A DNA stretch of 64,000 nucleotides from DATAZK01 sp963731205 (GCA_963731205.1 CAVSUJ010000002.1:1860001-1924000), one strand, 5' to 3'; shown: positions 1 through 9,040, numbered from the stretch's first letter. A program made the numbers and translations. Notes: generated by a model not told the origin, from the letters alone.

Positions 1-2
1 TG

Positions 3-158
3 TGCGTGCTCGCGGCACCCGAAGGCCTGAAGCGGCTGGCCGACAGCGGGCTCAACGTGCGCGTGGTGACAGCTGCGGTGGACGAGCGGCTGGATGACAA
101 CGCGTACATCGTTCCGGGTCTGGGGGATGCGGGGGACCGCCAGTTCGGCGCGGTCTGA
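3..158 (+). CDS. upp: Uracil phosphoribosyltransferase, C-terminal fragment cut by window start
   Basis: Only the last 51 codons are present; the start lies upstream of the window. The reading frame ends with the residues PGLGDAGDRQFG, the typical carboxyl end of Upp, where the PGLGDAGDR loop binds the uracil base. The enzyme joins uracil to PRPP to make UMP in pyrimidine salvage in the cytosol. It converges on a phosphosugar mutase and a purine nucleoside phosphorylase gene, an arrangement known from mycobacteria, which supports the assignment. Nothing upstream can be judged. Confidence 0.88.
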   Translation, partial: CVLAAPEGLKRLADSGLNVRVVTAAVDERLDDNAYIVPGLGDAGDRQFGAV

Positions 159-272
159 ACGCCACATTGAGCGATGCATTCCTGGGCGCCCGCTCACGTG
201 CGGAAGTGGGTGCCAAAGTCGATGCGATCAGCCACTTCCTCGAGTTTGGTGTTGACCCGACCGCTGAGAGCT

Positions 273-1886
273 TCAGCCCAGCAGAGGCAGCAGGTCCTCG
301 GTGAGGCGGGCGAGCTCGGCGGCGGCGTCGCGGCGGGCGCCCGCGACGTCGCGGGCCACGATCTCGGCCGGCGTCACGACTTCGAGGTAGGCCTTGAGCT
401 TCGGCTCGGTGCCACTGGGCCGCACGACGACCCGGCCGCCCGCCAGCTGCAGCCGCACCCCTTCGGTCGGCGGCAGCCCGTCGCGTGGATGGCCGAGGTC
501 ATGCGCGCGCAGGACGCGCCGGCCGCCGAGTTCCGCTGGCGTGGAGGCGAGCAGCCCCTCGATCGCGCGGGCGCCCGCACGGGGATCGATATGTCGCACG
601 GAGAGTTGGGAGGTCGCAAAAAGCCCTATTTCGCAGGCGATCTCATCGAGTCGGTCGCGCAGGCTGCGTCCGGAGCGCTTGAGTGTAGCGGCGAGTTCGG
701 CGGCGGCCAGGGCGGCGCTGATGCCGTCCTTGTCGCGTACGAAATCCAGACCCACCGCGTAGCCGAGCGCCTCTTCGTAGGCGAAGACCAGCTCCGGGCC
801 GCCGGCGCGAGCCAGCCACTTGAAGCCGGTCAGCGTCGTCGCCGCATCAGCGTCGCGGGCGGCCGCGAGCGCCCCGAGTGCCGACGAGGAAACGATGGTC
901 GTCGCGACGAGCGGCCGGCCCTGACGCGGGCGGCGGGTGAGGATGTGGTCGGCGAGGAGCAGGCCGAGCTCGTCGCCGGTCAGCAACCGGCCATCGGCGG
1001 CGACGGCGCAGCGGTCGGCGTCGGGGTCGTTGGCGATCGCGATGTCGGCGCCCGTACGGGCGGCGAGTTCGAGCAGCAGGTCGGTGGCGCCGGGTTCCTC
1101 AGGGTTCGGGAAGGCGACGGTCGGGAAATCGGGGTCGGGGTCGGCCTGGGCCTCGACGACCTCCGGGGGCGAAAACCCCGCTTGCGCAAACGCGTCTCGC
1201 ATGACGGCGCCGCCGACTCCGTGCAATGGCGTGTACGCGATACGCAGGTCGCGATCATCGACGAGGGACAGGCTGGTGACGGCGTCCAGATAGTCGCGCC
1301 GGATCGCTGCGCCCAGGGTGGTGAACCCATCGGAAAGCGGCAGCTGCGACGCGGGTGGCGCGTCAGCGATAGCGGTTTCGATGAGCGCGTCCTGCGGGGG
1401 GATGAGCTGCGCGCCGCCGAGGTAGACCTTGTAGCCGTTGTCTGCCGCGGGGTTGTGGCTTGCCGTCACCATGACGCCTGCGTCGGCGCCGCGGGCGAGC
1501 ACGGCGTAGGCGAGCACCGGGGTCGGCAGTGCCTCTGCGAGCAGCTCGACGCGTAGCCCCGCGGCGGCCATCACGCGGGCGCTGTCGGTCGCGAAAACCT
1601 TGCTGTGATGGCGAGCGTCGTAACCGATGACGACGTGGGCATCGGGGCCGAGGAATGCGGCCAATCCCGCGGCGGCCCGGCGCACCACGGCGACATTCAT
1701 CCCGTTGGGTCCGGCCCGCATCGGCCCGCGCAGCCCGGCGGTGCCGAACGTCAGCGGCCGCGCGAAGCGCTCGGCGAGCGCCGCCTCGTCACCGGCGTCC
1801 AACAACGCTTGCAGTTCCGCACGATCGGACGGGTCCGGGTCACCCGCGATCCACTCGCGTACCCGATCGGGAAGCGGCCCGTTCAC
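273..1886 (-). CDS. pmmB: Phosphomannomutase/phosphoglucomutase (phospho-sugar mutase)
   Basis: Alpha-D-phosphohexomutase of 537 residues that shifts phosphate between C1 and C6 of hexoses (or C1 and C5 of pentoses). The phosphoserine loop TASHNP lies at residues 141-146, the metal-binding loop DPDADR at 287-292, a GFKW segment and EEALGYAVG in the sugar-binding domain, and the phosphate-binding RPSGTEPKLKAY near the C-terminus. The start chosen is GTG at 1886 (VNGPLPDR...), because an upstream extension would run into the deoD gene, whose stop ends 13 bp before this start. Its position between deoD and upp suggests a role in nucleoside catabolism, possibly as a phosphopentomutase, but substrate specificity cannot be read from the sequence. 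Confidence 0.92.
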   Translation of the reverse strand: MNGPLPDRVREWIAGDPDPSDRAELQALLDAGDEAALAERFARPLTFGTAGLRGPMRAGPNGMNVAVVRRAAAGLAAFLGPDAHVVIGYDARHHSKVFATDSARVMAAAGLRVELLAEALPTPVLAYAVLARGADAGVMVTASHNPAADNGYKVYLGGAQLIPPQDALIETAIADAPPASQLPLSDGFTTLGAAIRRDYLDAVTSLSLVDDRDLRIAYTPLHGVGGAVMRDAFAQAGFSPPEVVEAQADPDPDFPTVAFPNPEEPGATDLLLELAARTGADIAIANDPDADRCAVAADGRLLTGDELGLLLADHILTRRPRQGRPLVATTIVSSSALGALAAARDADAATTLTGFKWLARAGGPELVFAYEEALGYAVGLDFVRDKDGISAALAAAELAATLKRSGRSLRDRLDEIACEIGLFATSQLSVRHIDPRAGARAIEGLLASTPAELGGRRVLRAHDLGHPRDGLPPTEGVRLQLAGGRVVVRPSGTEPKLKAYLEVVTPAEIVARDVAGARRDAAAELARLTEDLLPLLG

Positions 1887-1899
1887 GCTCGAGCCTTGG

Positions 1900-2706
1900 T
1901 CATAGGCGGCGGACGACTTCGGCGAGCAGGGCACCCATGCGCGGGGCGGAGGCGCGGCCGACGGCGAGCACGTCCTCATGCTCGAGCGCATCTCCCGAGA
2001 GGCCGGCGGCCAGATTGGTGACCAGCGACAGGGCGAGCACCTCGACACCGGCGGCGCGGGCGGCGATCGCCTCGTAGACGGTCGACATGCCGACCAGGTC
2101 GGCCCCGAGCGTCTGCAGGGCTCGGATCTCCGCGGGCGTCTCGAACTGCGGTCCCGGCATGTACGCGTACACGCCCTCCTCGAGCGCGGGGTCGACGCTG
2201 CGGGCGAGGTCGCGCAACCGGCGGCTGTAGCACTCGGTGAGGTCGATGAACTGTGGCCCGACGAGCGGGGTGCGCCCCGAAAGGTTGAGGTGGTCGTTGA
2301 TCAGCACCGGCTGGCCCAGGTCGAGGCCCTCGCGCAGTCCCCCGGCCGCGTTGGTGAGCGCGACGACCTTCACTCCCGCTGCGCAAGCGGTGCGCACCGC
2401 GTGCACGACCACCGACATGTCGTGGCCCTCGTAGGCGTGCACCCGGCCGAGGAACGCCAGCACGCGGCGTCCGCCGACGTCGATCGAGCGCACTGCGCTG
2501 CTGTGCCCGAAGACGCCGATGGAGGGGAAGCCACCCAGGTCGCTGAGGTCGAACTCGGCGGCCGGCGCACCGAGCAGATCCGCGGCGGGAAGCCAGCCGG
2601 AGCCCAGCACGATCGCGATGTCGTGCCGGTCGACGCCGGTCAATTCCGCGAGCCGCGCGGCAGAAGCCTCGGCGTTCGGCGGGTCAATCGCGAAGGCGCT
2701 GCTCAT
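1900..2706 (-). CDS. deoD: Purine-nucleoside phosphorylase
   Basis: Trimeric-type PNP of 268 residues, cleaving inosine or guanosine with phosphate to base plus ribose 1-phosphate. Visible landmarks are the phosphate loop VLGSGW near residue 34, the GHSS phosphate-binding segment, HAYEGH, the TNAAGG strand, the base-binding MPGPQFETPAEIRA segment and GMSTVYEAIAA near position 200. The ATG at 2706 gives the usual family length. It lies just upstream of the mutase gene in the same direction, with a 13-bp gap, so the two probably form an operon for nucleoside salvage. The first 23 bp overlap the end of the upstream ABC ATPase gene. Confidence 0.93.
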   Translation of the reverse strand: MSSAFAIDPPNAEASAARLAELTGVDRHDIAIVLGSGWLPAADLLGAPAAEFDLSDLGGFPSIGVFGHSSAVRSIDVGGRRVLAFLGRVHAYEGHDMSVVVHAVRTACAAGVKVVALTNAAGGLREGLDLGQPVLINDHLNLSGRTPLVGPQFIDLTECYSRRLRDLARSVDPALEEGVYAYMPGPQFETPAEIRALQTLGADLVGMSTVYEAIAARAAGVEVLALSLVTNLAAGLSGDALEHEDVLAVGRASAPRMGALLAEVVRRL

Positions 2707-3514
2707 ACGTCGATCCTGGCACGGCGCGCGCCGCCCACCGTCCGCCGTCGTGGCTGATCTGAACGGCGTGGTCGAAGCAGCCGCTGATGAGCTCGCTGGT
2801 GACGACGTCGCCGACCGGGCCGCGGGCGAAGACCTTGCCCTCGCGCAGGAGTACGGCGTGGGTCGTGCTCGCCGGGATCTCCTCGAGGTGATGGGTGACG
2901 AGCACGCTCGCGAGCAAGGGATGGTTGGCCCGCAGCGTGTCCAGGCCGGTCAGCAGTTGCTCACGGGCGGCGAGATCCAGCCCGGTCGCCGGCTCGTCGA
3001 GCAGCAGCAGCGCGGGGTCGGGCATGAGCGCCCGGGCGATCAGCGCCCGGCCCCTCTCGCCGGAGGAGAGCGTCGTCCAGCGCGCCTCGCGGAGCGGCGA
3101 CATGCCGAGCGTCTCGATGAGCTCGTCCGCCTGCTGCAACTGCTCCGGAGTCGGCCGCCACCGCTGCTGCAGCCCGACGGTGTTGGTGGCACCGGAGAGC
3201 ACCACCTCGCGCACCGACAGCGGCCACTGCAGCGGATGGCGCGGGTCGACGTGACCGATCGCCGTCCGGAGCTGGCGCATGTCGACCTTGCCGAGGAGCC
3301 CGCCGAGGACCCGGACCTCGCCGGCCGTCGGATGTTCTAGCGCGCCCAGCAGGCGTAGCAGCGTCGTTTTACCGGCGCCGTTAGGGCCGATCAGGACCCA
3401 GTGCTCGCCCGGCCGCACCGTCAGCGAGACGTCGTGGAGCAGGAAGCGATGGGCGCGTACGAAATCGACCGCATCGGCTACCAGTACTGCCTCGTGCTCG
3501 TCTGCCTGCGCCAC
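2684..3514 (-). CDS. ABC transporter ATP-binding protein
   Basis: Cytosolic nucleotide-binding subunit of about 276 residues. Walker A GPNGAGKT is at residues 43-50, the signature reads LSSGERGR, Walker B is ALLLLDEP followed by ATGLD, and a switch histidine lies in VTHHLEE. The start used is GTG at 3514; longer readings overlap the HxlR gene and look like frame shadow. No permease or binding protein lies nearby, so the transported substrate is unknown; stand-alone ATPases of this form with a long C-terminal tail exist in many actinomycetes. The gene overlaps deoD by 23 bp, which suggests translational coupling with the salvage genes. Confidence 0.85.
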   Translation of the reverse strand: MAQADEHEAVLVADAVDFVRAHRFLLHDVSLTVRPGEHWVLIGPNGAGKTTLLRLLGALEHPTAGEVRVLGGLLGKVDMRQLRTAIGHVDPRHPLQWPLSVREVVLSGATNTVGLQQRWRPTPEQLQQADELIETLGMSPLREARWTTLSSGERGRALIARALMPDPALLLLDEPATGLDLAAREQLLTGLDTLRANHPLLASVLVTHHLEEIPASTTHAVLLREGKVFARGPVGDVVTSELISGCFDHAVQISHDGGRWAARAVPGSTYEQRLRD

Positions 3515-3524
3515 TCCGCGAAGG

Positions 3525-4061
3525 CTATCCAGTCGCCCCGGCTTCGATCGGGCCCGTCCGGTCCCAGCCGGGGACCAGCACCCGCACCTTGGTGTCCCGC
3601 GAGTGCACCTGCTCGCCGCAGGTGCGGCAGACCTCGACCAGATCGAGGTCGTGGTCCTCATGGTGCACGTACGCCGTGCGTGGGGTCTCCAGGGCCCAGA
3701 CGTTGCCCCAGGCGACAAGCGCCCTCAACACCGGACCGAGCGCCTTGCCGGCAGGCGTCAGGTGGTAGCTGTAGCGGGCAGGTGCGCTCGAATATTCGCG
3801 ACGCTCGAGGACGCCGGCGGCCTCGAGGGCCCGCAGGCGCGCGGCCAGGCGGTCGCGCGGGGCCCCCGTGTTGCGGGCGATGTCGTTGAACCGGTGGTTG
3901 CCCAGGAAGACCTCGCGGAGCGCCAGCATCGACCACTTCTCGCCGATCAGCGCCATGGTCGCGGCTACCGGGCACGGGCGTCCGGGCAGATCGTGGTCGG
4001 CCAACACCTCGTACGGCAAGGGTGCGCCGCCGTTCTCCAACTTCGCGACTGCGTGTGCCAT
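3525..4061 (-). CDS. HxlR-family transcriptional regulator
   Basis: Winged-helix protein of 178 residues. The HxlR core runs from CPVAATMALIGEKWSMLALREVFLG near residue 35, through a recognition helix region around FNDIARNTGAPRDRLAARLRALE, to the wing (YHLTPAGKAL). A C-terminal extension carries CRTCGEQVHSRD, a two-cysteine segment that might bind metal or sense oxidation. The ATG at 4061 is preferred because upstream codons overlap the divergent MFS gene. The head-to-head position with an MFS exporter, with only 46 bp between starts, suggests it represses that exporter in response to a small molecule. Confidence 0.87.
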   Translation of the reverse strand: MAHAVAKLENGGAPLPYEVLADHDLPGRPCPVAATMALIGEKWSMLALREVFLGNHRFNDIARNTGAPRDRLAARLRALEAAGVLERREYSSAPARYSYHLTPAGKALGPVLRALVAWGNVWALETPRTAYVHHEDHDLDLVEVCRTCGEQVHSRDTKVRVLVPGWDRTGPIEAGATG

Positions 4062-4070
4062 GCCACTAGG

Positions 4071-4100
4071 TTGCCATCTCAAACCGACTTGCGCTAGCCT
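4071..4100 (+). promoter_or_regulatory. Candidate sigma-70-type promoter of the MFS gene, leaderless
   Basis: In the 46-bp gap between the divergent HxlR and MFS genes, TTGCCA (4071-4076) and TAGCCT (4095-4100) are spaced by 18 bp. The MFS ATG at 4108 follows the -10 by seven bases, so the transcript would start at or next to the start codon. No Shine-Dalgarno sequence is visible before this ATG, which fits a leaderless message. Confidence 0.45.
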
Positions 4101-4107
4101 CGCCGAC

Positions 4108-5616
4108 ATGTCAGTTGGGGAATCAAACTCAGGCGCGCGCAGCAAGGTCGTCTTCGCGGTCGTGGCCGCGGCCATCTTCATGTCCAACCTGGACCTGTTC
4201 ATCGTCAATGTGGCGCTGCCGAGCATCGGCGCCGATTTCGGCGGATCGCTCGCCCGGCTGTCGTGGATCCTCAACGGTTACGCGATCGCCTTCGCCGCAC
4301 TGCTCATCGCGGCTGGGCGGCTCGGTGACAGGATCGGGCAGCGCCGCGTCTTCCTGGCCGGCGTCGCGCTCTTCACCTTTGCCAGCGCGCTGTGTGCTGC
4401 CGCTCCGAACCTCGGCGTTCTCGTCGCCGCGCGGGTGCTGCAGGCCGCCGGCGGCGCCGCTCTCATCCCGACGTCGCTGGCGCTGCTGCTCGCCGCAACT
4501 CCGATGGAGAAGCGGTCGGGGGCCGTGCGCGGCTGGGCCGCGATCGGCGGAGTCTCGGCGGCGCTGGGCCCGGTGTTCGGGGGGCTGCTCGTGCAGGCCA
4601 ACTGGCGCTGGGTCTTCCTGGTCAACCTGCCGGTCGGCATCGCGGCCATCATCGCTGGACGGATCGTGCTCCCACACCCGGCCGGGCGTCCGGACGAGCC
4701 GCTGCCCGACCTGCTCGGAGCCGCCCTGCTGACCGCCGGCATCGGCGCGCTGACCGGAGCGCTCGTCGAGGCACCCAGCTGGGGCTGGGGATCGGTGCGC
4801 ACCGTCGCCATGTTTGCTGCGGCGCTGATCGCGCTCGGCTGGTTCTTCGCGCGCTGCTTCTCTCATGAGCGCCCGCTGATCGAGCTGACCCTCTTCCGCA
4901 TCCCGAGCTACGGCACCGCGACGGCGGCCGTGTTCCTGTTCAGCCTCGGCTTCGCCGCGATGCTGCTGTCCAATGTTCTTTGGTGCCAGGATGTTTGGCA
5001 CTATTCGGCGCTGCGCACCGGGCTTTCCATCGCCCCCGGGCCGGCCATGGTGCCGGCGCTGGCCATCGGCGCCGGTCCGCTCGTACGTCGCTTCGGTCCA
5101 GGAATCGTGGCGGCAGCCGGCAACGTGACGTTTGCGGCCGGGCTGCTCTGGCGTGTCCTCGCAGCGGGCACCACGCCGCACTACGTGAGTGATCTGCTCC
5201 CGAGCATGTTGCTGACCGGTATCGGGGTGGGTCTGGCGCTGCCGACACTCATCAGCACGTCGGCGACGGCGCTTCCGGGAGATCGCTTCGGCACCGGCTC
5301 CGCCATCGTCAACACCAGCCGGCAGGTCGCGTCAGCGCTCGGGGTCGCGATCCTGGTGACGCTCCTCGGCACGCCGGCATCGCCCGCCGCCGCCCGCGCT
5401 GTCTTCCAGCACGGCTGGATCTTTGCCGGTGCGGCCAACCTCGCTGCGGCGCTCGTCTGCCTACGACTGCGGAAGGGTCAAGTGCTCGCGGCGGCCGCGC
5501 GGCCGGCGCCCGACGGAGAGTTCAGCGGTTCCGTCCCCGGTTCAGCCAACGGCTCGGGAGAATCCATCGAGCCGACGCCGGTGAGCATCTCGGCGCTCTC
5601 GTCACCGTCCTCGTAG
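4108..5616 (+). CDS. MFS transporter, DHA2-like drug exporter family
   Basis: Integral membrane protein of 502 residues with about 14 hydrophobic segments. The first helix contains the DHA2 motif LDLFIVNVALPSIG, followed by WILNGYAIAFAAL and the MFS loop GRLGDRIGQRRVF; motif C-like GPVFGGLL follows. Such proteins exchange protons for drugs or toxic metabolites. The ATG at 4108 fits the divergent promoter and gives a natural N-terminus. The adjacent HxlR gene probably controls it. The last 139 bp overlap the convergent second MFS gene on the other strand, so the C-terminal tail (rich in Ser, Gly and Pro) is encoded antisense to that gene. Confidence 0.9.
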   Translation: MSVGESNSGARSKVVFAVVAAAIFMSNLDLFIVNVALPSIGADFGGSLARLSWILNGYAIAFAALLIAAGRLGDRIGQRRVFLAGVALFTFASALCAAAPNLGVLVAARVLQAAGGAALIPTSLALLLAATPMEKRSGAVRGWAAIGGVSAALGPVFGGLLVQANWRWVFLVNLPVGIAAIIAGRIVLPHPAGRPDEPLPDLLGAALLTAGIGALTGALVEAPSWGWGSVRTVAMFAAALIALGWFFARCFSHERPLIELTLFRIPSYGTATAAVFLFSLGFAAMLLSNVLWCQDVWHYSALRTGLSIAPGPAMVPALAIGAGPLVRRFGPGIVAAAGNVTFAAGLLWRVLAAGTTPHYVSDLLPSMLLTGIGVGLALPTLISTSATALPGDRFGTGSAIVNTSRQVASALGVAILVTLLGTPASPAAARAVFQHGWIFAGAANLAAALVCLRLRKGQVLAAAARPAPDGEFSGSVPGSANGSGESIEPTPVSISALSSPSS

Positions 5617-7325
5617 TGGTACTTCCCGCCGCGTAGCCATGAGGCCCAACCCGCGATGAGGCAGGCGATCACCGAGAAGATGAACGCCACCTGCAGTCCG
5701 TGGTGGAACGGTCCCGAGATCAGGTTGGGGAAGAACGAGCGTCCGGTCAGGAACTGCTGGTGTGCCGCGCTCAGCTGATGCACCGACGGGCCGAGCAATT
5801 GCTGAATCGGGTTGAAGCCCAGGAGTGAGGCGAAGAGCGTCGCGACCGGTGGCAGGTGGGAGATGCGGGCGGCGTCAGCGGCCGAAACCCCTTGCGCTGT
5901 AAGGCCATGGCTCAGCGCGCCGCTCAACGTGGAGGCGAGCCCGAGGATCATCAGCGAGAAGAAGATCCCGATCGACAGCACGGTCGCGGAGTTCTGGAAC
6001 GTGGTCGCCATGCCGGATCCGGCGCCGCGCTGGCGGGGCGGGATCGAATTCATGATGCCGGCGCGGTTGGGCGAGGAGAACATGCCCATGCCGATGCCGT
6101 CGAGCACGAGGATGCACGCGAAGGCCCAGTAGCTGAAGTTCACCGGAAGGATGAGCAGCAGCAGGAACGAGACGGCGGCGACGGCCATGCCCCCGGTGGC
6201 GAATGGTCGCGCGCCGAACCGGTCGGACAGGAAGCCCGAGATCGGTGCCGCCAGCAGGAAGCCGATCGTCAATGGCAGCAGGTAGATCCCGGCCCACAGC
6301 GGGGTCCGTTCGAAGCTGTAGCCGTGCAGCGGCAGCCAGATGCCCTGCAGCCAGATGATCAGGATGAACTGCAAGCCGCCGCGGCCGAGCGCCGCCAGCA
6401 GGCTGGCGATGTTGCCGGCGGTGAAGGCCCGGATCTTGAACAGTTCCAGGTGAAACATCGGGTCCTTGACCCGGCGCTCGATGGCGACGAAGACGCCGAG
6501 CACAACGATGCCGCCGATGATCGCGGCGAGCACGTAGGGGTTGGTCCACCCCATCGTGTGGCCGCCGTAGGGCTGGATGCCGTACGTGATGCCGACCAGC
6601 ACCGCGATCAGGCCGACCGCGAAGGTGACGTTGCCCCACCAGTCGATCGTCGCCTCCTGGCGGACCCCGTTGTCCTTCAGTTTCAGGTAGGCCCAGACGG
6701 TCCCGAACACCCCGAACGGCACGGAGACCAGGAAGATCAGGTGCCAGTTGACGGGGGCCAGCAGGCCGCCGATCACCAGGCCGATGAACGAGCCCGCGAT
6801 GCCGGCGACGTTGTTGATCCCGAGCGCTAGACCGCGCTGATGCGACGGGAAGGCGTCGGTGAGGATGGCGCTGGAGTTGGCGAACAGGAACGCGCCGCCG
6901 ATGCCCTGCAGCACCCGCATGATGATCAGCCACCAGGCGCCGGCGGGTCCGGTCATCCATGTGACGGACAGCAGGATCGAAAAGACGGTGAAGATCAGGA
7001 AGCCGAGGTTGTACATCCTGACCCGGCCGTACATGTCACCGATGCGCCCGAAGCTCACCACCAATACCGCGGTGACCACGAGGAACCCCATGATCAGCCA
7101 GAGCAGGTAGCTGGTGTTCTGCGGCTTGAGCGGGTCGAGCTTGATGCCCTTGAAGATGTCGGGCAGGGCGATCAGCAGGATCGAGGCGTTGATGGTGACC
7201 ATGAGGACGCCGAGCGTCGTGTTGGACAAGGCGATCCACTTGTACGCGGCGCCTCGCTCACTCTCGGATTCTTCTGGAGTCGACACGACCTGCGAGTCGC
7301 TATCGGGGCGCGCGCGCCTGCGCAT
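5478..7325 (-). CDS. MFS transporter, DHA2-like family, long form
   Basis: Protein of 615 residues with about 14 membrane helices. An N-terminal cytosolic stretch (RRRARPDSDSQ...) is followed by the first helix with TINASILLIALPDIF, the loop GRIGDMYGRVRMYN and a central hydrophilic segment. The loop between later helices is long, and the tail is Gly/Ser/Glu-rich. The ATG at 7325 is chosen because a strong Shine-Dalgarno GGAGGT lies five bases upstream; the longer reading has no such support. Homologues export drugs or lipids in actinobacteria. A candidate operator palindrome lies upstream at 7367-7388. The substrate is unknown. Confidence 0.9.
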   Translation of the reverse strand: MRRRARPDSDSQVVSTPEESESERGAAYKWIALSNTTLGVLMVTINASILLIALPDIFKGIKLDPLKPQNTSYLLWLIMGFLVVTAVLVVSFGRIGDMYGRVRMYNLGFLIFTVFSILLSVTWMTGPAGAWWLIIMRVLQGIGGAFLFANSSAILTDAFPSHQRGLALGINNVAGIAGSFIGLVIGGLLAPVNWHLIFLVSVPFGVFGTVWAYLKLKDNGVRQEATIDWWGNVTFAVGLIAVLVGITYGIQPYGGHTMGWTNPYVLAAIIGGIVVLGVFVAIERRVKDPMFHLELFKIRAFTAGNIASLLAALGRGGLQFILIIWLQGIWLPLHGYSFERTPLWAGIYLLPLTIGFLLAAPISGFLSDRFGARPFATGGMAVAAVSFLLLLILPVNFSYWAFACILVLDGIGMGMFSSPNRAGIMNSIPPRQRGAGSGMATTFQNSATVLSIGIFFSLMILGLASTLSGALSHGLTAQGVSAADAARISHLPPVATLFASLLGFNPIQQLLGPSVHQLSAAHQQFLTGRSFFPNLISGPFHHGLQVAFIFSVIACLIAGWASWLRGGKYHYEDGDESAEMLTGVGSMDSPEPLAEPGTEPLNSPSGAGRAAAAST

Positions 7326-7366
7326 GACACCTCCGGGGGGCACAGCCTGAAAGTCGCGTGGAACGA

Positions 7367-7388
7367 AGTTACTTGCTTGAGGATAACT
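7367..7388. promoter_or_regulatory. Inverted repeat upstream of the long MFS gene
   Basis: AGTTA (7367-7371) and TAACT (7384-7388) form an inverted pair separated by 12 bp in an AT-richer patch about 45 bp upstream of the MFS start. The spacing suits a dimeric regulator such as a TetR or MarR protein. The arms are short, so chance is possible. Confidence 0.3.
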
Positions 7389-7454
7389 AAAATCGGTGTG
7401 CGTGTCGACTTGGGGTGTCGGCCGCCACAACCGCCGCAGCACTGACACCGGTGC

Positions 7455-7868
7455 ATGAGGCAGGCTCAGGGGGTGCCGGCCACACCCCCGACCCTCCCAC
7501 TCGATACGGGTGAGTTCGCCGAGGTGGTGCTGCGGGGAGCGCTCCGGGATCCGGCGGGGACCGGCCGGCTGGTCGCTTTCTTGGAGAGGTTCCTCGGGCT
7601 GCGGCTCGGTGGACGACGCTGGGTCGTGCTGACCAACCGCCGCCTGCTTGTCCTGCGCCGGCGCGCTCCGAAGGCGTACGGGTCGGGGCGGTGGTTCGAC
7701 GTCTCACTGGACCGCAGGCGTATCAAGGCCTCGATGCCGTTCATGGAAGGCAGTCTCGTGGTGATGGCGATGGTCAGCGGCAAAGGACCAGCCGCGCTGC
7801 TGCTGCCCTCCGCAGCGTTCAAGGAGGCGCAGCGGATGGCGCGGGCGCTGGGCGCGGACGGACGGTAG
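7455..7868 (+). CDS. Small PH-domain-like protein of unknown function
   Basis: Protein of 137 residues, strongly GC-rich in third codon positions, so it is probably translated. The segment RRWVVLTNRRLLVLRRR resembles the beta strands of bacterial PH (bPH/YdbT-type) domains, followed by a charged region and a short helix (KEAQRMARAL). No signal peptide or membrane helix is seen. The start could be the ATG at 7455 or the GTG six codons later. It lies 29 bp upstream of the YbdK-like ligase in the same direction and may share its transcript. No function can be assigned. Confidence 0.62.
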   Translation: MRQAQGVPATPPTLPLDTGEFAEVVLRGALRDPAGTGRLVAFLERFLGLRLGGRRWVVLTNRRLLVLRRRAPKAYGSGRWFDVSLDRRRIKASMPFMEGSLVVMAMVSGKGPAALLLPSAAFKEAQRMARALGADGR

Positions 7869-7897
7869 ATCGCAGGTCGGCGGCTACTGTTGTCACG

Positions 7898-9040
7898 GTG
7901 CGGATTCCGTTCAACTCCTCGCCCCGTACCAGCCTGGGCGTGGAATGGGAGCTGCAGCTCGTCGATCCGGTCACGCGCCAGCTGGCCCCCGCCGCCAGCG
8001 ATCTGCTGGCCGAGCTGCGCGGTTCGCAACCCGAGCATCCGAAGGCCAAGCACGAGCTCTTCGAGTCGACCGTCGAGATCATCACCGGCGTCTGCATGAC
8101 GGTCGCCGAGGCGAAGAACGACCTCGGGGCCACGCTCGCCGAAGTCGAGGCGGCAGCCGCGCAGCGCGGCCTCGGGGTGATGTGCAGTGGCACCCATCCC
8201 ATGACCGAGTGGTCGGGTCAGCGCGTCAGTCCGAGCGAGCGCTACGACAAGTTGATCGAGCAGATGCAGTGGCTGGCACGGCGGTTGCAGATCTTCGGGG
8301 TCCACGTCCACGTCGGGATCCGCAGTCCCGAGAAGGCCATCCCGATCGTCAACGCGCTCACCTCCTACGTTCCGCATTTCCTGGCGCTCTCGGCGTCCTC
8401 GCCGTTCTGGCGGGGCGCCGACACCGGCCTCGCGTCAGCACGCTCGAAGATCTTCGAAGGACTGCCGACGGCCGGGCTGCCGGTGCAGCTGTCCGATTGG
8501 GACGAGTTCGAGCAGCTGATGGGCACGCTCGTCGCCTCGGGCACGATCGAGACGATCCGCGAGGTCTGGTGGGACATCCGTCCCCACCCCGGCTTCGGCA
8601 CCGTCGAGCTGCGCATTTGTGACGGGATGCCGACCCTGCAGGAGGTCGGTGCCGTGGCGGCGCTAGCGCAATGCCTCGTCGACCAGCTGAACACCCAGCT
8701 CGACCGCGGCTACCAGCTGCCCCGGCCACACACCTGGATCCAGCGCGAGAACAAATGGCGGGCGGCGCGCCACGGGCTGTCAGCCGAGCTGATCGTCGAC
8801 GAGCATGGTGCGACACGTCCGCTGCGGGAGGCGATCGCCGAACTCGTGCACGACCTCGGCCCGCTGGCCGAGCGCCTCGGCTGCGCCGCCGAGCTCGATG
8901 ACGTGCTGGGCATCCTGGAGTCGGGTGCCAGCTACGAGCGTCAGCGCAAGGTGGCCGCCGACAACGGGGGCGACGTGCGCGCGGTCGTCGACAGCCTGCT
9001 GGCCGAGATGCAGGCCGGCCGCCCGGGAGCCTCGCGATGA
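7898..9040 (+). CDS. Carboxylate-amine ligase, YbdK family (weak glutamate-cysteine ligase type)
   Basis: Protein of 380 residues in the glutamate-cysteine ligase 2 superfamily, ATP-grasp-like enzymes that join a carboxylate to an amine. Family landmarks are SLGVEWELQLVD at the N-terminus, HELFESTVEIITG, GTHPMTEWSGQ, FGVHVHVGI, WWDIRPHPGFGTVELRICD and the later RENKWRAARHGL. These match the glutamate/ATP/metal site. The GTG at 7898 is chosen since it directly precedes the conserved SLGVEWEL region. The gene overlaps the following amidohydrolase by four bases (ATGA), so they are translated together. The physiological substrates are unknown. Confidence 0.9.
   Translation: MRIPFNSSPRTSLGVEWELQLVDPVTRQLAPAASDLLAELRGSQPEHPKAKHELFESTVEIITGVCMTVAEAKNDLGATLAEVEAAAAQRGLGVMCSGTHPMTEWSGQRVSPSERYDKLIEQMQWLARRLQIFGVHVHVGIRSPEKAIPIVNALTSYVPHFLALSASSPFWRGADTGLASARSKIFEGLPTAGLPVQLSDWDEFEQLMGTLVASGTIETIREVWWDIRPHPGFGTVELRICDGMPTLQEVGAVAALAQCLVDQLNTQLDRGYQLPRPHTWIQRENKWRAARHGLSAELIVDEHGATRPLREAIAELVHDLGPLAERLGCAAELDDVLGILESGASYERQRKVAADNGGDVRAVVDSLLAEMQAGRPGASR

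Noticed and set aside
174..1556. 460-residue open frame opposite the phosphosugar mutase
   Set aside because: Antisense shadow of a clearly conserved gene; the protein is Arg/Gly-rich without motifs.
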